From Rhodocyclaceae bacterium (GTDB lineage: Bacteria; Pseudomonadota; Gammaproteobacteria; Burkholderiales; CAIKXV01): DNA of 64,000 bases. The notes under the pieces are model-generated. The model did no database searches. It was not told the origin of the DNA and saw nothing but the letters and a program-made list of their open reading frames with translations. This document shows positions 1 to 8,811 of this stretch, piece by piece (within the stretch, counting starts at the first letter, position 1; the number at the start of each line of letters is the position of its first letter). The stretch spans positions 1 to 64,000 of the forward strand of contig JADCHX010000005.1 of the NCBI GenBank assembly GCA_020248265.1, given 5' to 3'. The translations under genes and the position numbers were made by a program.

Positions 1-291
1 CCATTCGGGCGTGTGCGCACGATGGTGCCCGCTGTACAGGTCGAACACCCAGCGCAGTTCATCGACCGAGCGCGGCCGGGCGTTCCTGGCCGCATTCTTC
101 TCGGCGAGCGCCTCGAACGCGGCGAGTTGCTCGAGCGTGCGCGGGGCAGTGAACGCATCGGCCGTGGCTGGGCCGGCCGCCATCGCCATGGCGAGCCCGA
201 CCGCACCGGCCAGGGCACGGCACACACGGGCCGCGAGGCCCTGCTTCAGGCGCGGCTGGCGCCGCGATCCCGGGGTGACAGATCCGGACAT
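1..291 (-). CDS. Secreted protein of unknown function, N-terminal part
   Basis: The first 97 codons of a gene that runs off the left edge. The ATG at 291 has a good ribosome site (AGAGGA, six bases away). Residues 1-20 are rich in Arg and Lys, followed by a hydrophobic Ala/Gly/Met stretch and a signal-peptidase-like ATA-DA site near residue 44, so the product is probably exported to the periplasm. The mature start is rich in Glu, Ala and Arg. I do not recognise the family. It lies about 100 bases downstream of the aminotransferase gene on the same strand and may be the last gene of that operon. Confidence 0.6.
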   Translation of the reverse strand, partial: MSGSVTPGSRRQPRLKQGLAARVCRALAGAVGLAMAMAAGPATADAFTAPRTLEQLAAFEALAEKNAARNARPRSVDELRWVFDLYSGHHRAHTPEW

Positions 292-395
292 GTGATTCCT
301 CTCTGGTTGCATGACCCGCGTACCGATGTACCTTTCTGCGCGTGCGTGCCGGCACGGGTGCCGCGACCGGCCGCAGCACCGATGGCGCCCGACGT

Positions 396-1634
396 TCAGC
401 CCGCGGCCGGAGCCACCGCCGGCATGAAAGTGGCGCCCGCTACCGTGGGCGCACGCTGGCGAAGGTGCTCGGCGATGCGCGCGACGCCCTCGCGCAGCGA
501 ATCCATGCTGGTGGTGTAGGCGAAGCGCACGTGCTGGTGCGCCCGATGGACGCCGAAGTCTGCACCCGGCGTGATGGCGACGCCCGACCGCTCGAGCATA
601 TCGAGCGCGAAGGCGAAGCTGTCATCGGTGAGGGCGCTGCAATCGGCGTAAAGATAGAAGGCACCCTCGGGAATGACCGGGATGCGAAAGCCCAGCTCGA
701 TCAGCGCCTGCGCAAGGTAGTCGCGACGCTCGCCGAACTCGATCCGCTGGCGCTCGCAGATCGCCATGGATTCAGGCGTGAACGCGGCCAGCGCCGCATG
801 CTGCGCGACCGTCGAACAGGCGAGGAACAGGTTCTGCGCCAGACGCTCGGCCGGGTCATGGTAGGCCTCGGGCACGACGATCCAGCCCAGGCGCCATCCG
901 GTCATCGTGAAGAACTTCGAGAAGCCGTTGATCACGAACGCCTTGTCGGTCAGCGCCAGGGCGGTCGGCGGGCGCTCGCCGTACACCAGGCCGTGGTAGA
1001 TCTCATCGACCACCAGTGCGGCGTTGCGGCCCTGCACCTCATCGACGATGCGCGCAAGCTCCGGCCCGGGAATGGTCGTGCCGGTGGGATTCGCCGGCGT
1101 GGCCACCATGACCGCGCGGGTGCGTTCGGTCCAGTTCGACGCGATCGAGGCAGCGGTGAGCTGGTAGCCGGTCTCAGGACCGCTCGGGATGCCGACGGGC
1201 ACGCCCTCGCAGAAGCGGATGAAGTGCCGGTTCGCGGGGTAGGACGGATCGGCCAGGAGCACTTCGTCGCCCGGGCAGAGCAGCACGCCCATCGCGAGCA
1301 ACAGCGCGCCGGACGAGCCCGGCGTGACGATGATTCGCTCGGGCGACACCTCCACGCCATGCTGTTCGCGGTAGTAGCCGGCGATTGCGCGGCGCAGCGC
1401 CGGCAATCCGAGGGCCGGCAGATAGTGCACGTCGCCACTGCGGGTCGCTTCAAGAGCGGCCGCAGTCACCGGCGAGGGCGTCGGGAAGTCGGGTTCGCCG
1501 ATCTCCATGTGGATGATCGAACGACCCTGCGCTTCCAGTTCCTTCGCGCGGGCCAGCAGTTTCAGCACCTGGAACGTCGCGATGCCGGACATGCGCGCCG
1601 CCAGCGGCGCGCCCTGCAGTCTCGATGAACTCAT
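396..1634 (-). CDS. PLP-dependent aminotransferase, class I/II
   Basis: A 412-residue fold-type I aminotransferase acting in the cytosol. Visible landmarks: the EIGEPDF substrate-region motif at about 44-50, ANPTG at 181-185, the cofactor-contacting D210 and Y213, and the Schiff-base lysine K240 in NGFSKFF, followed by GWRLGW. Length and motifs fit the AspC/pyridoxal aminotransferase group, but the amino donor cannot be read from the sequence. The ATG at 1634 shares one base with the TAA of the upstream dienelactone hydrolase gene (TAATG), so the two are probably translationally coupled. A longer reading frame upstream merely runs through that gene. Confidence 0.88.
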   Translation of the reverse strand: MSSSRLQGAPLAARMSGIATFQVLKLLARAKELEAQGRSIIHMEIGEPDFPTPSPVTAAALEATRSGDVHYLPALGLPALRRAIAGYYREQHGVEVSPERIIVTPGSSGALLLAMGVLLCPGDEVLLADPSYPANRHFIRFCEGVPVGIPSGPETGYQLTAASIASNWTERTRAVMVATPANPTGTTIPGPELARIVDEVQGRNAALVVDEIYHGLVYGERPPTALALTDKAFVINGFSKFFTMTGWRLGWIVVPEAYHDPAERLAQNLFLACSTVAQHAALAAFTPESMAICERQRIEFGERRDYLAQALIELGFRIPVIPEGAFYLYADCSALTDDSFAFALDMLERSGVAITPGADFGVHRAHQHVRFAYTTSMDSLREGVARIAEHLRQRAPTVAGATFMPAVAPAAG

Positions 1635-2512
1635 TACACCCCGTGCCTGGTGAACCAGGCGCGCATCCTCTGCCAGGCATCGTCGGCTGCTGCCTTGCGG
1701 TAGCTCGGACGATAGTCGGCGTAGAACGCATGCGGTGCTTCCGGATACAGCACGATCTCGCTGGTCGTGTTGCCGGCGGCCTTCAAGGCAGCGCGCATCT
1801 TCTCGACCGTCTCGACCGGGATGCCGGCATCGGCCTCGCCGTACAGTCCCAGAACCGGAACCTTGAGCACCGGCGCGAGGTCCGCCGGATAGGCCGGCTG
1901 CAGCGGCGCCATCGAAGCAGCGACCAGCCGCCCGTACCAGGCGACCCCCGCCTTCACCGACGGGTTGTGCACGCAGTACGTCCACGTGATGCGCCCGCCC
2001 CAGCAGAAGCCGGTGACACCCAGCCGCGAGGTATCGCACTTGCCGGTGGCCTTTGCGTAGACGACGGCCGCGTCGAGGTCCGACATGACCTGGCTGTCGG
2101 GGACGTGGTTGACGACCTTGGCGAAGATCTCCGGGGGGTCGGTCAGCGTCGACACATCGCCCTGGCGCGCATACAACTCGACCGTGATCGCGAAATAACC
2201 GACCTTGGCCAGCCGACGGCACACGTCCTTTATGTGCTCATGTACGCCGAAGATCTCCTGTACGACCAGGATCACCGGCAGGTTGGTGCCGTTCTCCGGA
2301 TACGCACGGTAGGCAGGCACTTCCCCGTCGCGGGTGACCAGCGCGACTTCGCCCGCCACCAGGCCGGCCGTATCGGTGCTGATGGCGGTCGACTGGATCG
2401 GCTCGCACGCACGGGCAAAGCCTTCGGTCAGCCTGCCGATCGGCGAACGGGTGCCCGGCAGGGCGCCGATGCCGGGCAGGGACTGCCAGCCGGTGTTCAG
2501 TGTCTGGTCCAT
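1634..2512 (-). CDS. Dienelactone hydrolase family protein
   Basis: A 292-residue alpha/beta hydrolase of the dienelactone hydrolase family (cis-dienelactone to maleylacetate in chloroaromatic breakdown; many members have other esters as substrates). Cys nucleophile C170 sits in GFCWGG, with E86 in VQEIFG, D228 in YGEADAGIP and H261 in PHAF, which completes the Cys-Asp-His set plus the family glutamate. About 45 extra residues precede the fold. I chose the ATG at 2512; a TTG at 2563 would add 17 residues but its purine-rich stretch lies directly against the start codon. It is flanked by a LysR gene upstream and overlaps the aminotransferase start downstream, suggesting a LysR-linked operon. 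Confidence 0.85.
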   Translation of the reverse strand: MDQTLNTGWQSLPGIGALPGTRSPIGRLTEGFARACEPIQSTAISTDTAGLVAGEVALVTRDGEVPAYRAYPENGTNLPVILVVQEIFGVHEHIKDVCRRLAKVGYFAITVELYARQGDVSTLTDPPEIFAKVVNHVPDSQVMSDLDAAVVYAKATGKCDTSRLGVTGFCWGGRITWTYCVHNPSVKAGVAWYGRLVAASMAPLQPAYPADLAPVLKVPVLGLYGEADAGIPVETVEKMRAALKAAGNTTSEIVLYPEAPHAFYADYRPSYRKAAADDAWQRMRAWFTRHGV

Positions 2513-2567
2513 GGGTTCGTCTCTGGTGGGGTTCTCTGGAGGATGCGCTTCAGGGGATGCCAACCCC

Positions 2568-3659
2568 CTATCGTACTAGGTCAGGCCGCCTTCGTGCGCC
2601 GCTGCGGCGGCCGGCGGCGACAGGCGCTTCGACGGCAGGGCCCGGAATAGGTCCAGGCCCAGGCCCAGGTCCAGGCCCAGGCCCAGGTCCGGGCCCGTCG
2701 GCGGCGCCCGAGCCCTTCACGCCCGCCAGCGCGAGCCCCTGATCCCAGTAGGGCTGGGGACCGAATCGGTCTACGAAGAAGTCGACGAATGCGCGCACCT
2801 TCGGGGAAAGGTAGCGGTTGGGCAGGTACACCGCATTGATGTGACTGCCGAAGGTGCCGAGGGCCTCGAAATCGGTGAACAGCGCCTTCAGTGTGCCGGC
2901 GCGCAGGTCGTCACCGACGACGAAGGTCGGAGACATCGCGATGCCGACACCGCGCAGCACCACCTCGCGGATGGCCAGGCTGTTGGTCGCGATGAAGTTG
3001 CCGCCGACCCGCACGCTGACGATCGACCCGTCCTGCGCCCGGAACTTCCAGTCGCTGTGCATCGACCGGAACGAATAGAACAGGCAGTTGTGGCTGACCA
3101 GCGCATCGAGCGACTGCGGCGTGCCGTGCTTCTTCAGATACTGTGGGGAGGCGCACACCACCCAGCGGATCGGCGCCAGTTTCCGGGCGACAGTGTTGGG
3201 CGCAAGCTCGCCGAACAGGTGGATCGCCACGTCGATACCCTCCTCCGCGAGGTCGGCACCGCGGTCGATGAGGTCCATCTCGAGCCTGATGTCGGGATAC
3301 CTGGCGAGGAACTCCGGCACGGCCGAGGCCACGTGCATCCGGCCGAACGCAGCCGGGGCAGTCACCTTCAGCACGCCGCTGGGCGCGCTGCCCAGCCGGG
3401 ACACCGCAACCTCGGCTGCCTCGGCCTCCTGCACCACGCGCGCGCAGTGCTGGTAGAAGGTCGTCCCGACGTCGGTCAGGCTGAGCGTGCGCGTGGTGCG
3501 ATTGAGCAGCCGCGCCTTCAATTCGCGCTCGAGCCGCGCGACATGCTTGCTCACCGCCGACTTCGAGATGCCCAGCCGGCGCGCGGCTGCAGAGAAGCTC
3601 TTGGCCTCGGCGACGCGCGCGAAGATAGCCATCCCGACCAGGTTTTCGAGGTGTTCCAC
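2568..3659 (-). CDS. LysR family transcriptional regulator with C-terminal Gly-Pro repeat
   Basis: Residues 1-60 form the LysR winged helix-turn-helix (SFSAAARRLGISKSAVSKHV), followed by the effector-binding domain from about residue 90 to 300. It resembles the CrgA/DmlR-like group. The start is a GTG with GGGGCAGGG upstream. The protein is 363 residues long, about 60 more than usual, because the end is extended by an alternating Gly-Pro run (about residues 321-336) and a basic tail. The tail is encoded by an 18-base tandem repeat. It lies just upstream of the hydrolase/aminotransferase genes on the same strand, which are its likely targets or co-transcribed partners. Confidence 0.85.
   Translation of the reverse strand: MEHLENLVGMAIFARVAEAKSFSAAARRLGISKSAVSKHVARLERELKARLLNRTTRTLSLTDVGTTFYQHCARVVQEAEAAEVAVSRLGSAPSGVLKVTAPAAFGRMHVASAVPEFLARYPDIRLEMDLIDRGADLAEEGIDVAIHLFGELAPNTVARKLAPIRWVVCASPQYLKKHGTPQSLDALVSHNCLFYSFRSMHSDWKFRAQDGSIVSVRVGGNFIATNSLAIREVVLRGVGIAMSPTFVVGDDLRAGTLKALFTDFEALGTFGSHINAVYLPNRYLSPKVRAFVDFFVDRFGPQPYWDQGLALAGVKGSGAADGPGPGPGPGPGPGPGPIPGPAVEAPVAAGRRSGARRRPDLVR
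2651..2697 (-). repeat. 18-base tandem repeat coding a Gly-Pro run
   Basis: The plus strand reads GTCCAG GCCCAG GCCCAG twice, then a degenerate third start (GTCCGG GCCCG). The hexamer period equals two codons, so the LysR frame reads Gly-Pro repeatedly. Because the unit is GC-symmetric, a plus-strand frame also reads Gly-Pro. Such a tract can change length by slippage in steps of two residues without shifting the frame. Confidence 0.85.
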
Positions 3660-3821
3660 TGCCCTGCCCCACGAACGTCGGACGAAGCCAACGAGGAAAC
3701 AATGTTATGCCAGAACACGGGATTGTGGCCGGAGGGAAACGTCAATCGCGACCTTTCGTGGCCGCCCGGGTCGCGTAGACTCCGCCGCAGGGTATTCATG
3801 GGCAAAGCGGAGGAAGCGTCG

Positions 3822-4373
3822 ATGGATCGCAGGAGAGTAGTGCTGTCGGGCCTGGCTGGATCGCTGGCCTTCGCATCGGGCGCCACGCCTGCCCAGGAAG
3901 GCCGCCGCACGCCCGATGTGATCTACGTGCCGACGCCCCAGGAAGTGGTCGAAGGCATGCTGAAGCTGGCCAAGGTCGGCAAGACCGACGTGGTCTACGA
4001 CCTCGGTTGCGGCGATGGGCGAATCGTGGTCACCGCCGCACGGCAGTTCGGCGCGCGCGCGGTCGGCATCGACATCGATCCCATCCGCATCCGCGAGGCG
4101 ACCGAGAACATCCGCGTCGCCGGTGTCGGCGAGCGCGTGAAGCTGATCGAGGGCGATCTGTTCGCCACGGACATCAGCGAGGCGACCGTGGTCACGATCT
4201 ACCTGTTGTCGCGGCTGAACCTCAAGCTGCGGCCGAAGCTCCTGAAGGAACTGCGGCCGGGCGCCCGCATCGTGTCGCATGCATTCGACATGGACGACTG
4301 GAAGCCCCAGCGCACCGAGTCGGTGGGATCGAGCACGATCTACCTGTGGACGGTGCCTGGCCGCAAGGCCTGA
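3822..4373 (+). CDS. Exported class I SAM-dependent methyltransferase
   Basis: A 183-residue protein whose SAM-binding motif I is DLGCGDG at 60-66, with the acidic GIDID at about 82-86 and a second strand motif near EGDLF. The start at 3822 has a near-perfect ribosome site (GGAGGAA). Residues 1-25 look like a signal peptide (MDRRRVVLSGLAG... ending in a TPAQ-E site), possibly twin-arginine-like, so an enzyme dependent on cytosolic SAM appears to carry an export signal. I know similar exported methyltransferases only from proteobacterial annotation, without a substrate. It is transcribed away from the LysR gene and converges with the TAXI receptor gene 18 bases on. Confidence 0.75.
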   Translation: MDRRRVVLSGLAGSLAFASGATPAQEGRRTPDVIYVPTPQEVVEGMLKLAKVGKTDVVYDLGCGDGRIVVTAARQFGARAVGIDIDPIRIREATENIRVAGVGERVKLIEGDLFATDISEATVVTIYLLSRLNLKLRPKLLKELRPGARIVSHAFDMDDWKPQRTESVGSSTIYLWTVPGRKA

Positions 4374-4391
4374 GCGCCAGGCGGACGACAC

Positions 4392-5312
4392 TCAGCCGGT
4401 CGCGAGCCCGATCTCGCCGAGATACCTGGCGACACCCGCATCCAGTTTCGCGCCGGTCGGCAGCGCGGCCATGGTGTTCGCAGGCGTGGTCTCCGCTGCC
4501 TGCGCCAGTCGTGCGGCGATCGACGCCTGCCCCCGATCGAGCGCGCGCGCGATCCGGTAGCCGATGTCCGGTGCCAGCGTCGGTCGCGCCATCACGAAGC
4601 TCCATGAGCCGATCGAATGGATCGGCGCATCCTGTCCGGGATAGCTGCCAGGCGGCGCAGTCAGCGGCTTCAGGAAGCCGTGCTTCGCCATGATCGTCCT
4701 GGCCTCGTCGGCGCCGGGCGCGATGAAGCGCGCGCCGCCCGGGCTCGACGCCACCTTCACGAAGCCCGGCCAGCCGATGCCGCCGCCCCACAGTGCCGCG
4801 GCGCGACCGTCGAGCACCATCTCGGGACCATCGCCGGCCCGGTCGAGGTAGATCGCCCGGAAGTCGCGGTCCTGGTCGAGTCCCAGGCCATCGAGCAGAT
4901 AGCGCGACAGGATGACCAGGCCCGAGCCGCGCGCACCGAACGCCACCGGCTTGCCGACCAGGTCGCGGATCGACCGTGCCGGGCTGTCTGCGCGCACCAC
5001 GAACATGCCGGGCGTCGAGTACATGGCCGCGACGATGCGCAGGTCGGCCGGCGGCCGGCCGACGCCGGTGAGCACCTCGTAGGCGACCTCGCCCTGGACC
5101 AGCCCGATGTCGAGTTCGCCGCGCTCGAGCAACGGCACGTTCTCGGTGCTGCCCCTGGTATTGCGCGCCTCGATGGACAGCGACGAATCGAACTCGTGCA
5201 AGGTCTCGATGAAGGCTGCGCCGTAGGCGGGAAAACCCCCGCCGGGGGTAGCAGTGCCCAGCACGACGTGGGTCGGGGTGGGCGTGGCGGTCTCATTCGA
5301 CGGGGTACTCAT
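4392..5312 (-). CDS. TAXI-family TRAP solute-binding protein lacking a signal peptide
   Basis: A 306-residue protein that matches the mature part of TAXI-type TRAP transporter receptors: it starts with the first beta strand (VVLGTATPGGGFPAYG), then NTRGSTENV and a GELDIGLVQGE segment, the region that lines the ligand cleft. The ATG at 5312 has a strong ribosome site (GGAGAA), and nothing upstream in frame looks like a signal peptide because that DNA belongs to the DksA-like gene. The protein would therefore stay in the cytosol unless the annotation misses an unusual start. No TRAP permease gene is nearby. The ligand is unknown. Confidence 0.7.
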   Translation of the reverse strand: MSTPSNETATPTPTHVVLGTATPGGGFPAYGAAFIETLHEFDSSLSIEARNTRGSTENVPLLERGELDIGLVQGEVAYEVLTGVGRPPADLRIVAAMYSTPGMFVVRADSPARSIRDLVGKPVAFGARGSGLVILSRYLLDGLGLDQDRDFRAIYLDRAGDGPEMVLDGRAAALWGGGIGWPGFVKVASSPGGARFIAPGADEARTIMAKHGFLKPLTAPPGSYPGQDAPIHSIGSWSFVMARPTLAPDIGYRIARALDRGQASIAARLAQAAETTPANTMAALPTGAKLDAGVARYLGEIGLATG

Positions 5313-5355
5313 CCGGCTTCTCCGGGCTGGGTCAGCACACAACTTCAGGACAGGA

Positions 5356-5721
5356 TCAGGGCGCCTCGCGCTCGTCGGCGCATTCCTGGCAGAACACTTC
5401 TGCCGGATCGGAATCCAGCCGCTCGCCTTCCATGGTCGCACGACATTCGCAGCACAGGCCATAGGAGCCGGCATCGATGCGCGCGAGCGCCGCCTCTACC
5501 TTGCGCCGGCGCAGGTTGAACTTCTCAAGCTGATCGCGAGTATTGACCTGCTGTGCCATCGCGTCCATGCGCGCCTGGCGCATGTCGGGCGAGACATCGG
5601 CCGCGACCTTTCCGGTCGGGGCAAGCAGGCCGGCAATGGAATCGCGCTGGCGGCCCAGGTCGGTGGCCAGGCGGGCGCGGTAGATCGTCTGTTCGGCATC
5701 ATTCATCTGGGCGCGGTCCAT
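5356..5721 (-). CDS. DksA/TraR-type C4 zinc-finger protein
   Basis: A 121-residue protein with a helical N-terminal half (two helices, the second with many Arg/Lys at 68-75) and a C-terminal C4 zinc finger: Cys90, Cys93, Cys111 and Cys114 in the usual YGxCxxC...CxxC arrangement. Family members bind the secondary channel of RNA polymerase and, with ppGpp, tune rRNA and stress promoters; shorter members have less defined roles. The coiled-coil tip lacks an obvious DxxDxA motif of true DksA, so I do not call it DksA. The start has no strong ribosome site; a second Met lies five codons in. Confidence 0.75.
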   Translation of the reverse strand: MDRAQMNDAEQTIYRARLATDLGRQRDSIAGLLAPTGKVAADVSPDMRQARMDAMAQQVNTRDQLEKFNLRRRKVEAALARIDAGSYGLCCECRATMEGERLDSDPAEVFCQECADEREAP

Positions 5722-5805
5722 TTTCGAGAGGGCTACAGCTTGCGCCCATTAGCGCCTGCCGGGGTGGATATCCGCAGCCCCGGGCTTGCCGCACGTCGGA
5801 CGGGC

Positions 5806-5811
5806 TACAAT
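5806..5811 (+). promoter_or_regulatory. Candidate -10 box for prfC
   Basis: TACAAT, 54 bases before the prfC start, in the only plus-strand gap between the DksA-like gene and prfC. A weak -35 (CTTGCC, 5785-5790) lies 15 bases upstream, shorter than the ideal spacing. Confidence 0.4.
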
Positions 5812-5865
5812 CCGCGCCTCTCCGGCCGCCGGTGGCTGCCCGGACACACAACGAGCACGCATCCG

Positions 5866-7476
5866 ATGAGCAGCAACCGGGAAGTCGCCCGCCGCCGCAC
5901 CTTCGCCATCATCTCCCACCCGGACGCGGGCAAGACCACGCTCACCGAGAAGCTCCTGCTGTTTGCAGGGGCGATCCACATCGCCGGCAGCGTGAAGGCA
6001 CGCAAGGCGAGCCGGCACGCCACCTCGGACTGGATGGAGATCGAGAAGCAGCGCGGGATCTCGGTCGCCAGCTCGGTGATGCAGATGGAATACCGGGACT
6101 GCGTGATCAACCTGCTCGACACGCCGGGCCACCAGGACTTCTCGGAAGACACCTACCGCGTGCTGACCGCGGTCGACGCCGCGCTGATGGTGATCGACGC
6201 GGCGAACGGCGTCGAGGCGCAGACGCTGCGGCTGCTGGAAGTCTGCCGCGCCCGCAATACGCCGATCGTCACCTTCGTGAACAAGATGGACCGCGAGGTG
6301 AAGGAACCGCTCGACCTGATCGACGAGATCGAGCGCGCGCTGGGCATGCCGGTGATCCCGTTCACCTGGCCGGTGGGCATGGGCAAGCGCTTCGGCGGCG
6401 TGTTCGACATCCGCCACGACTCGATGCGCGTATTCCGCGCCGGCGAAGACCGGGTGCGCGACGACGACGAAGTAATCAACGGCATCGACAACCCGGAGTG
6501 CGCCAGCCGCTTCGGCGAAGCGTTCGCGCAGGCACGGCAGGAGATCGAGCTGCTGCAAGGCGCCGCCCCCGCGTTCGATCGCGAAGCCTTCCTCGATGCA
6601 CGGCAGACCCCGGCGCTGTTCGGCTCGGCGATCAACAACTTCGGCGTGCGCGAAGTGCTCGACGCGCTGGTCGAACTCGCCCCGCCGCCCGGATCGCGCC
6701 CGGCGATCCAGCGCACGGTCGAGCCCTCCGAACCGACGTTCTCCGGCGTGGTGTTCAAGGTGCAGGCGAACATGGATCCGGCCTATCGCGACCGGATCGC
6801 GTTCATCCGCGTCTGCTCGGGCCGTTTCGAGCGCGGCATGAAGCTGAAGATCTGCCGCAGCGGGAAAGAGATCCGCACCAGCAACGCGATGTCATTCCTG
6901 TCGCAGCGGCGCGACCTGCTGGAAGAGGCATGGCCCGGCGATATCATCGGCCTGCCGAACCACGGGTTGCTGCAGCTCGGCGACACGCTCACCGAAGGCG
7001 AGATGCTGCAGTTCACCGGCCTGCCCTTCTTCGCGCCGGAACTGTTCCAGGAAGTCGAGGTGGCCGATCCGATCCGCGCGAAGCAGCTGCGCAAGGGTCT
7101 GCTGCAGCTCGGGGAGGAAGGCGCAATCCAGGTCTTCCGGCCCGAGACCGGCGGCCCGCTGTTGCTCGGCGCCGTGGGGCAACTGCAGTTCGAGGTGGTC
7201 GCGCACCGCCTGGAGAACGAATACGGCGTGAAGCCGCGGCTGACCCAGAGCCGCTACCGGATCGCGCGCTGGGTGACCTCCACTGATGCGGACGAACTGA
7301 AGCGGTTCCTGCGCACGAACTCACACCGGGTGGCAGTAGACGTGGTGGATGCGCCGGTGTTCCTTGCCGCGCACGCGTCCGAGCTGGACGTGGCGAAGGA
7401 GCGCTGGGAGGGCATCCGGTTCCATGCGATGCGGGAGCATGCCGGGCTGGTGTTCCAGACGGGAGTCTTCGAGTAG
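5866..7476 (+). CDS. prfC: Peptide chain release factor 3
   Basis: A 536-residue translational GTPase that removes RF1/RF2 from the ribosome after peptide release. The G1 loop SHPDAGKT is at 17-24, G3 DTPGH at 85-89, and G4 NKMD at 139-142. The early GSVKARKASRHATSDW segment is typical of RF3 rather than EF-G, and length agrees with E. coli RF3. The start at 5866 (MSSNREVARRRTFAIISHPD) is fixed by alignment to the family; an in-frame extension upstream is non-coding. It is a monocistronic gene, converging with an SDR gene 20 bases downstream. Confidence 0.96.
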   Translation: MSSNREVARRRTFAIISHPDAGKTTLTEKLLLFAGAIHIAGSVKARKASRHATSDWMEIEKQRGISVASSVMQMEYRDCVINLLDTPGHQDFSEDTYRVLTAVDAALMVIDAANGVEAQTLRLLEVCRARNTPIVTFVNKMDREVKEPLDLIDEIERALGMPVIPFTWPVGMGKRFGGVFDIRHDSMRVFRAGEDRVRDDDEVINGIDNPECASRFGEAFAQARQEIELLQGAAPAFDREAFLDARQTPALFGSAINNFGVREVLDALVELAPPPGSRPAIQRTVEPSEPTFSGVVFKVQANMDPAYRDRIAFIRVCSGRFERGMKLKICRSGKEIRTSNAMSFLSQRRDLLEEAWPGDIIGLPNHGLLQLGDTLTEGEMLQFTGLPFFAPELFQEVEVADPIRAKQLRKGLLQLGEEGAIQVFRPETGGPLLLGAVGQLQFEVVAHRLENEYGVKPRLTQSRYRIARWVTSTDADELKRFLRTNSHRVAVDVVDAPVFLAAHASELDVAKERWEGIRFHAMREHAGLVFQTGVFE

Positions 7477-7496
7477 CGCCTCGCGGCCGCGTGCAG

Positions 7497-8276
7497 TCAC
7501 AACCCCTGGCCGAGCGGCGACAGCAGGATGTCCTGCACCTGGACATGGCCCGGGGTCGACAGGATGTAGCCGACCGCATCGGCGATATCGGCAGGCAGCA
7601 GCGGCTGCAGCTTCTCGAAGTACGACTCGTAGGTGAAGGCGCCTCCACTGGCACGTCCCCGGAACTCGGTCGCGACCATGCCGGGGGAAATCATCGACAC
7701 CCGGACGCGGGCCCCGCATGCGAACAGTTCCGCGCGGAGCGTATCGGTCAGCGCCCTGAGCGCGAACTTCGACGCCTGGTAGAACGCGAAGCCCGGAACC
7801 TGGCCCCGGTGCCCGTAGATCGAGCAGATATTGATGATCTGCGTGTCAGGCCGGGCAACCATGGTGCGCAGCGCCTCGCGCGCGCATAGCGCAGGCGCCG
7901 CGACGTTCACGTTCATCGTCTCGACCCAATCCTCCCACTTGCCCTCCGCCAGCGGGCCCATCATCCCCGTCCCTGCATTGTTCACCAGCAGGTCGAGCGG
8001 CCCCCACTGGCGCTCGACCTGCGAAAAGATAGCCAGGACCTGTTCCGGCATCCTCAGGTCACCTGGGCAGGCGATCGCCTCCGCGCCTGCCGCCGTCAAC
8101 GCGTCGGCAAGCGCGCGAACTCTCTCCGCGCGCCTGGCGACGAGCGCGACCTTCATGCCGGCACCGGCCAGGCGCCTTGCGATGGCCTCTCCAATGCCGC
8201 CCGAGGCGCCGGTGACCAGCGCCACCCGGCCGCGCCAGCGCTCGATGCCCGCCCCGTTTCCAGTTGTCTCCGCCAT
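7497..8276 (-). CDS. Short-chain dehydrogenase/reductase (classical SDR)
   Basis: A 259-residue NAD(P)-dependent oxidoreductase. TGASGGIG at 22-29 binds the cofactor, NNAG is at 99-102, and the catalytic set is S152, Y166 and K170 (FYQASK). The sequence ARRAER after the second strand suggests preference for NADP. The start at 8276 has AAGGGGGAT upstream. Its substrate cannot be deduced. It is divergent from the two cupin genes, and they share a 129-base control region. Confidence 0.88.
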   Translation of the reverse strand: MAETTGNGAGIERWRGRVALVTGASGGIGEAIARRLAGAGMKVALVARRAERVRALADALTAAGAEAIACPGDLRMPEQVLAIFSQVERQWGPLDLLVNNAGTGMMGPLAEGKWEDWVETMNVNVAAPALCAREALRTMVARPDTQIINICSIYGHRGQVPGFAFYQASKFALRALTDTLRAELFACGARVRVSMISPGMVATEFRGRASGGAFTYESYFEKLQPLLPADIADAVGYILSTPGHVQVQDILLSPLGQGL

Positions 8277-8300
8277 TACGATCCCCCTTCGTGCCGTGTC

Positions 8301-8306
8301 TATAAT
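8301..8306 (+). promoter_or_regulatory. Candidate -10 box for the cupin pair
   Basis: A perfect TATAAT about 100 bases before the first cupin gene. No clear -35 box is present at standard spacing, so an activator may be needed. Confidence 0.45.
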
Positions 8307-8405
8307 GTCCCGAACCGCGCGCTCGGGGCATGCATGCAACGCACGCCCTGCCCCTCGCCCGCTTTGCCATTTGCCCCCTGAACCCGCCTCCACAGGAGCC
8401 CAGGC

Positions 8406-8804
8406 GTGGATAGTACCGACATGAAGTTCTGTACCAGCCTCGAGCGGGACGCGAAGTACGAACCCGGCCTGCGGCCTTTCCTGGAGTACCGCGACCTGGG
8501 CCTGCGCGAGGCCACGAACGGACGGTTCCGTGCCCATGTGCTGCGCGTGAAGCGGGGGTCGGATCACAGTTCCCTGCACACCACCGGCCTGCACACCCAT
8601 CGGCTCGACTTCCAGATGATCTATGTGCTCAAGGGCTGGATCCGCTTCACCTACGAAGGTCACGGTGAACACACGTTCGGCCCGGGTGACTGCTGCATGC
8701 AGCCGCCCGGCATCGTGCACAACGAACTCGACTGCTCGGACGACCTCGAACTGCTCGAGATCACGTCGCCGGCGGATTTCCAGACCGTCCCACTTGCCAG
8801 GTAA
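8406..8804 (+). CDS. Cupin-domain protein 1
   Basis: A single-domain cupin of 132 residues. Metal-ligand motif 1 is H63-T-H65 followed by Q70 in place of the usual glutamate, and motif 2 is GPGDCCMQPPGIVHN with H105. Small cupins of this type are dioxygenases, isomerases or ligand sensors; the substrate is unknown. The start is a GTG with AGGAG nine bases upstream; an ATG five codons later has no ribosome site. It is followed after 7 bases by a second, different cupin gene, so the two are one operon and may act on the same pathway. Confidence 0.8.
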   Translation: MDSTDMKFCTSLERDAKYEPGLRPFLEYRDLGLREATNGRFRAHVLRVKRGSDHSSLHTTGLHTHRLDFQMIYVLKGWIRFTYEGHGEHTFGPGDCCMQPPGIVHNELDCSDDLELLEITSPADFQTVPLAR

Positions 8805-8811
8805 GCGCCAG

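Noticed and set aside
2500-2742. Plus-strand Gly-Pro coding frame
   Set aside because: It arises because the repeat unit is symmetric; the LysR frame on the minus strand carries the real domain.
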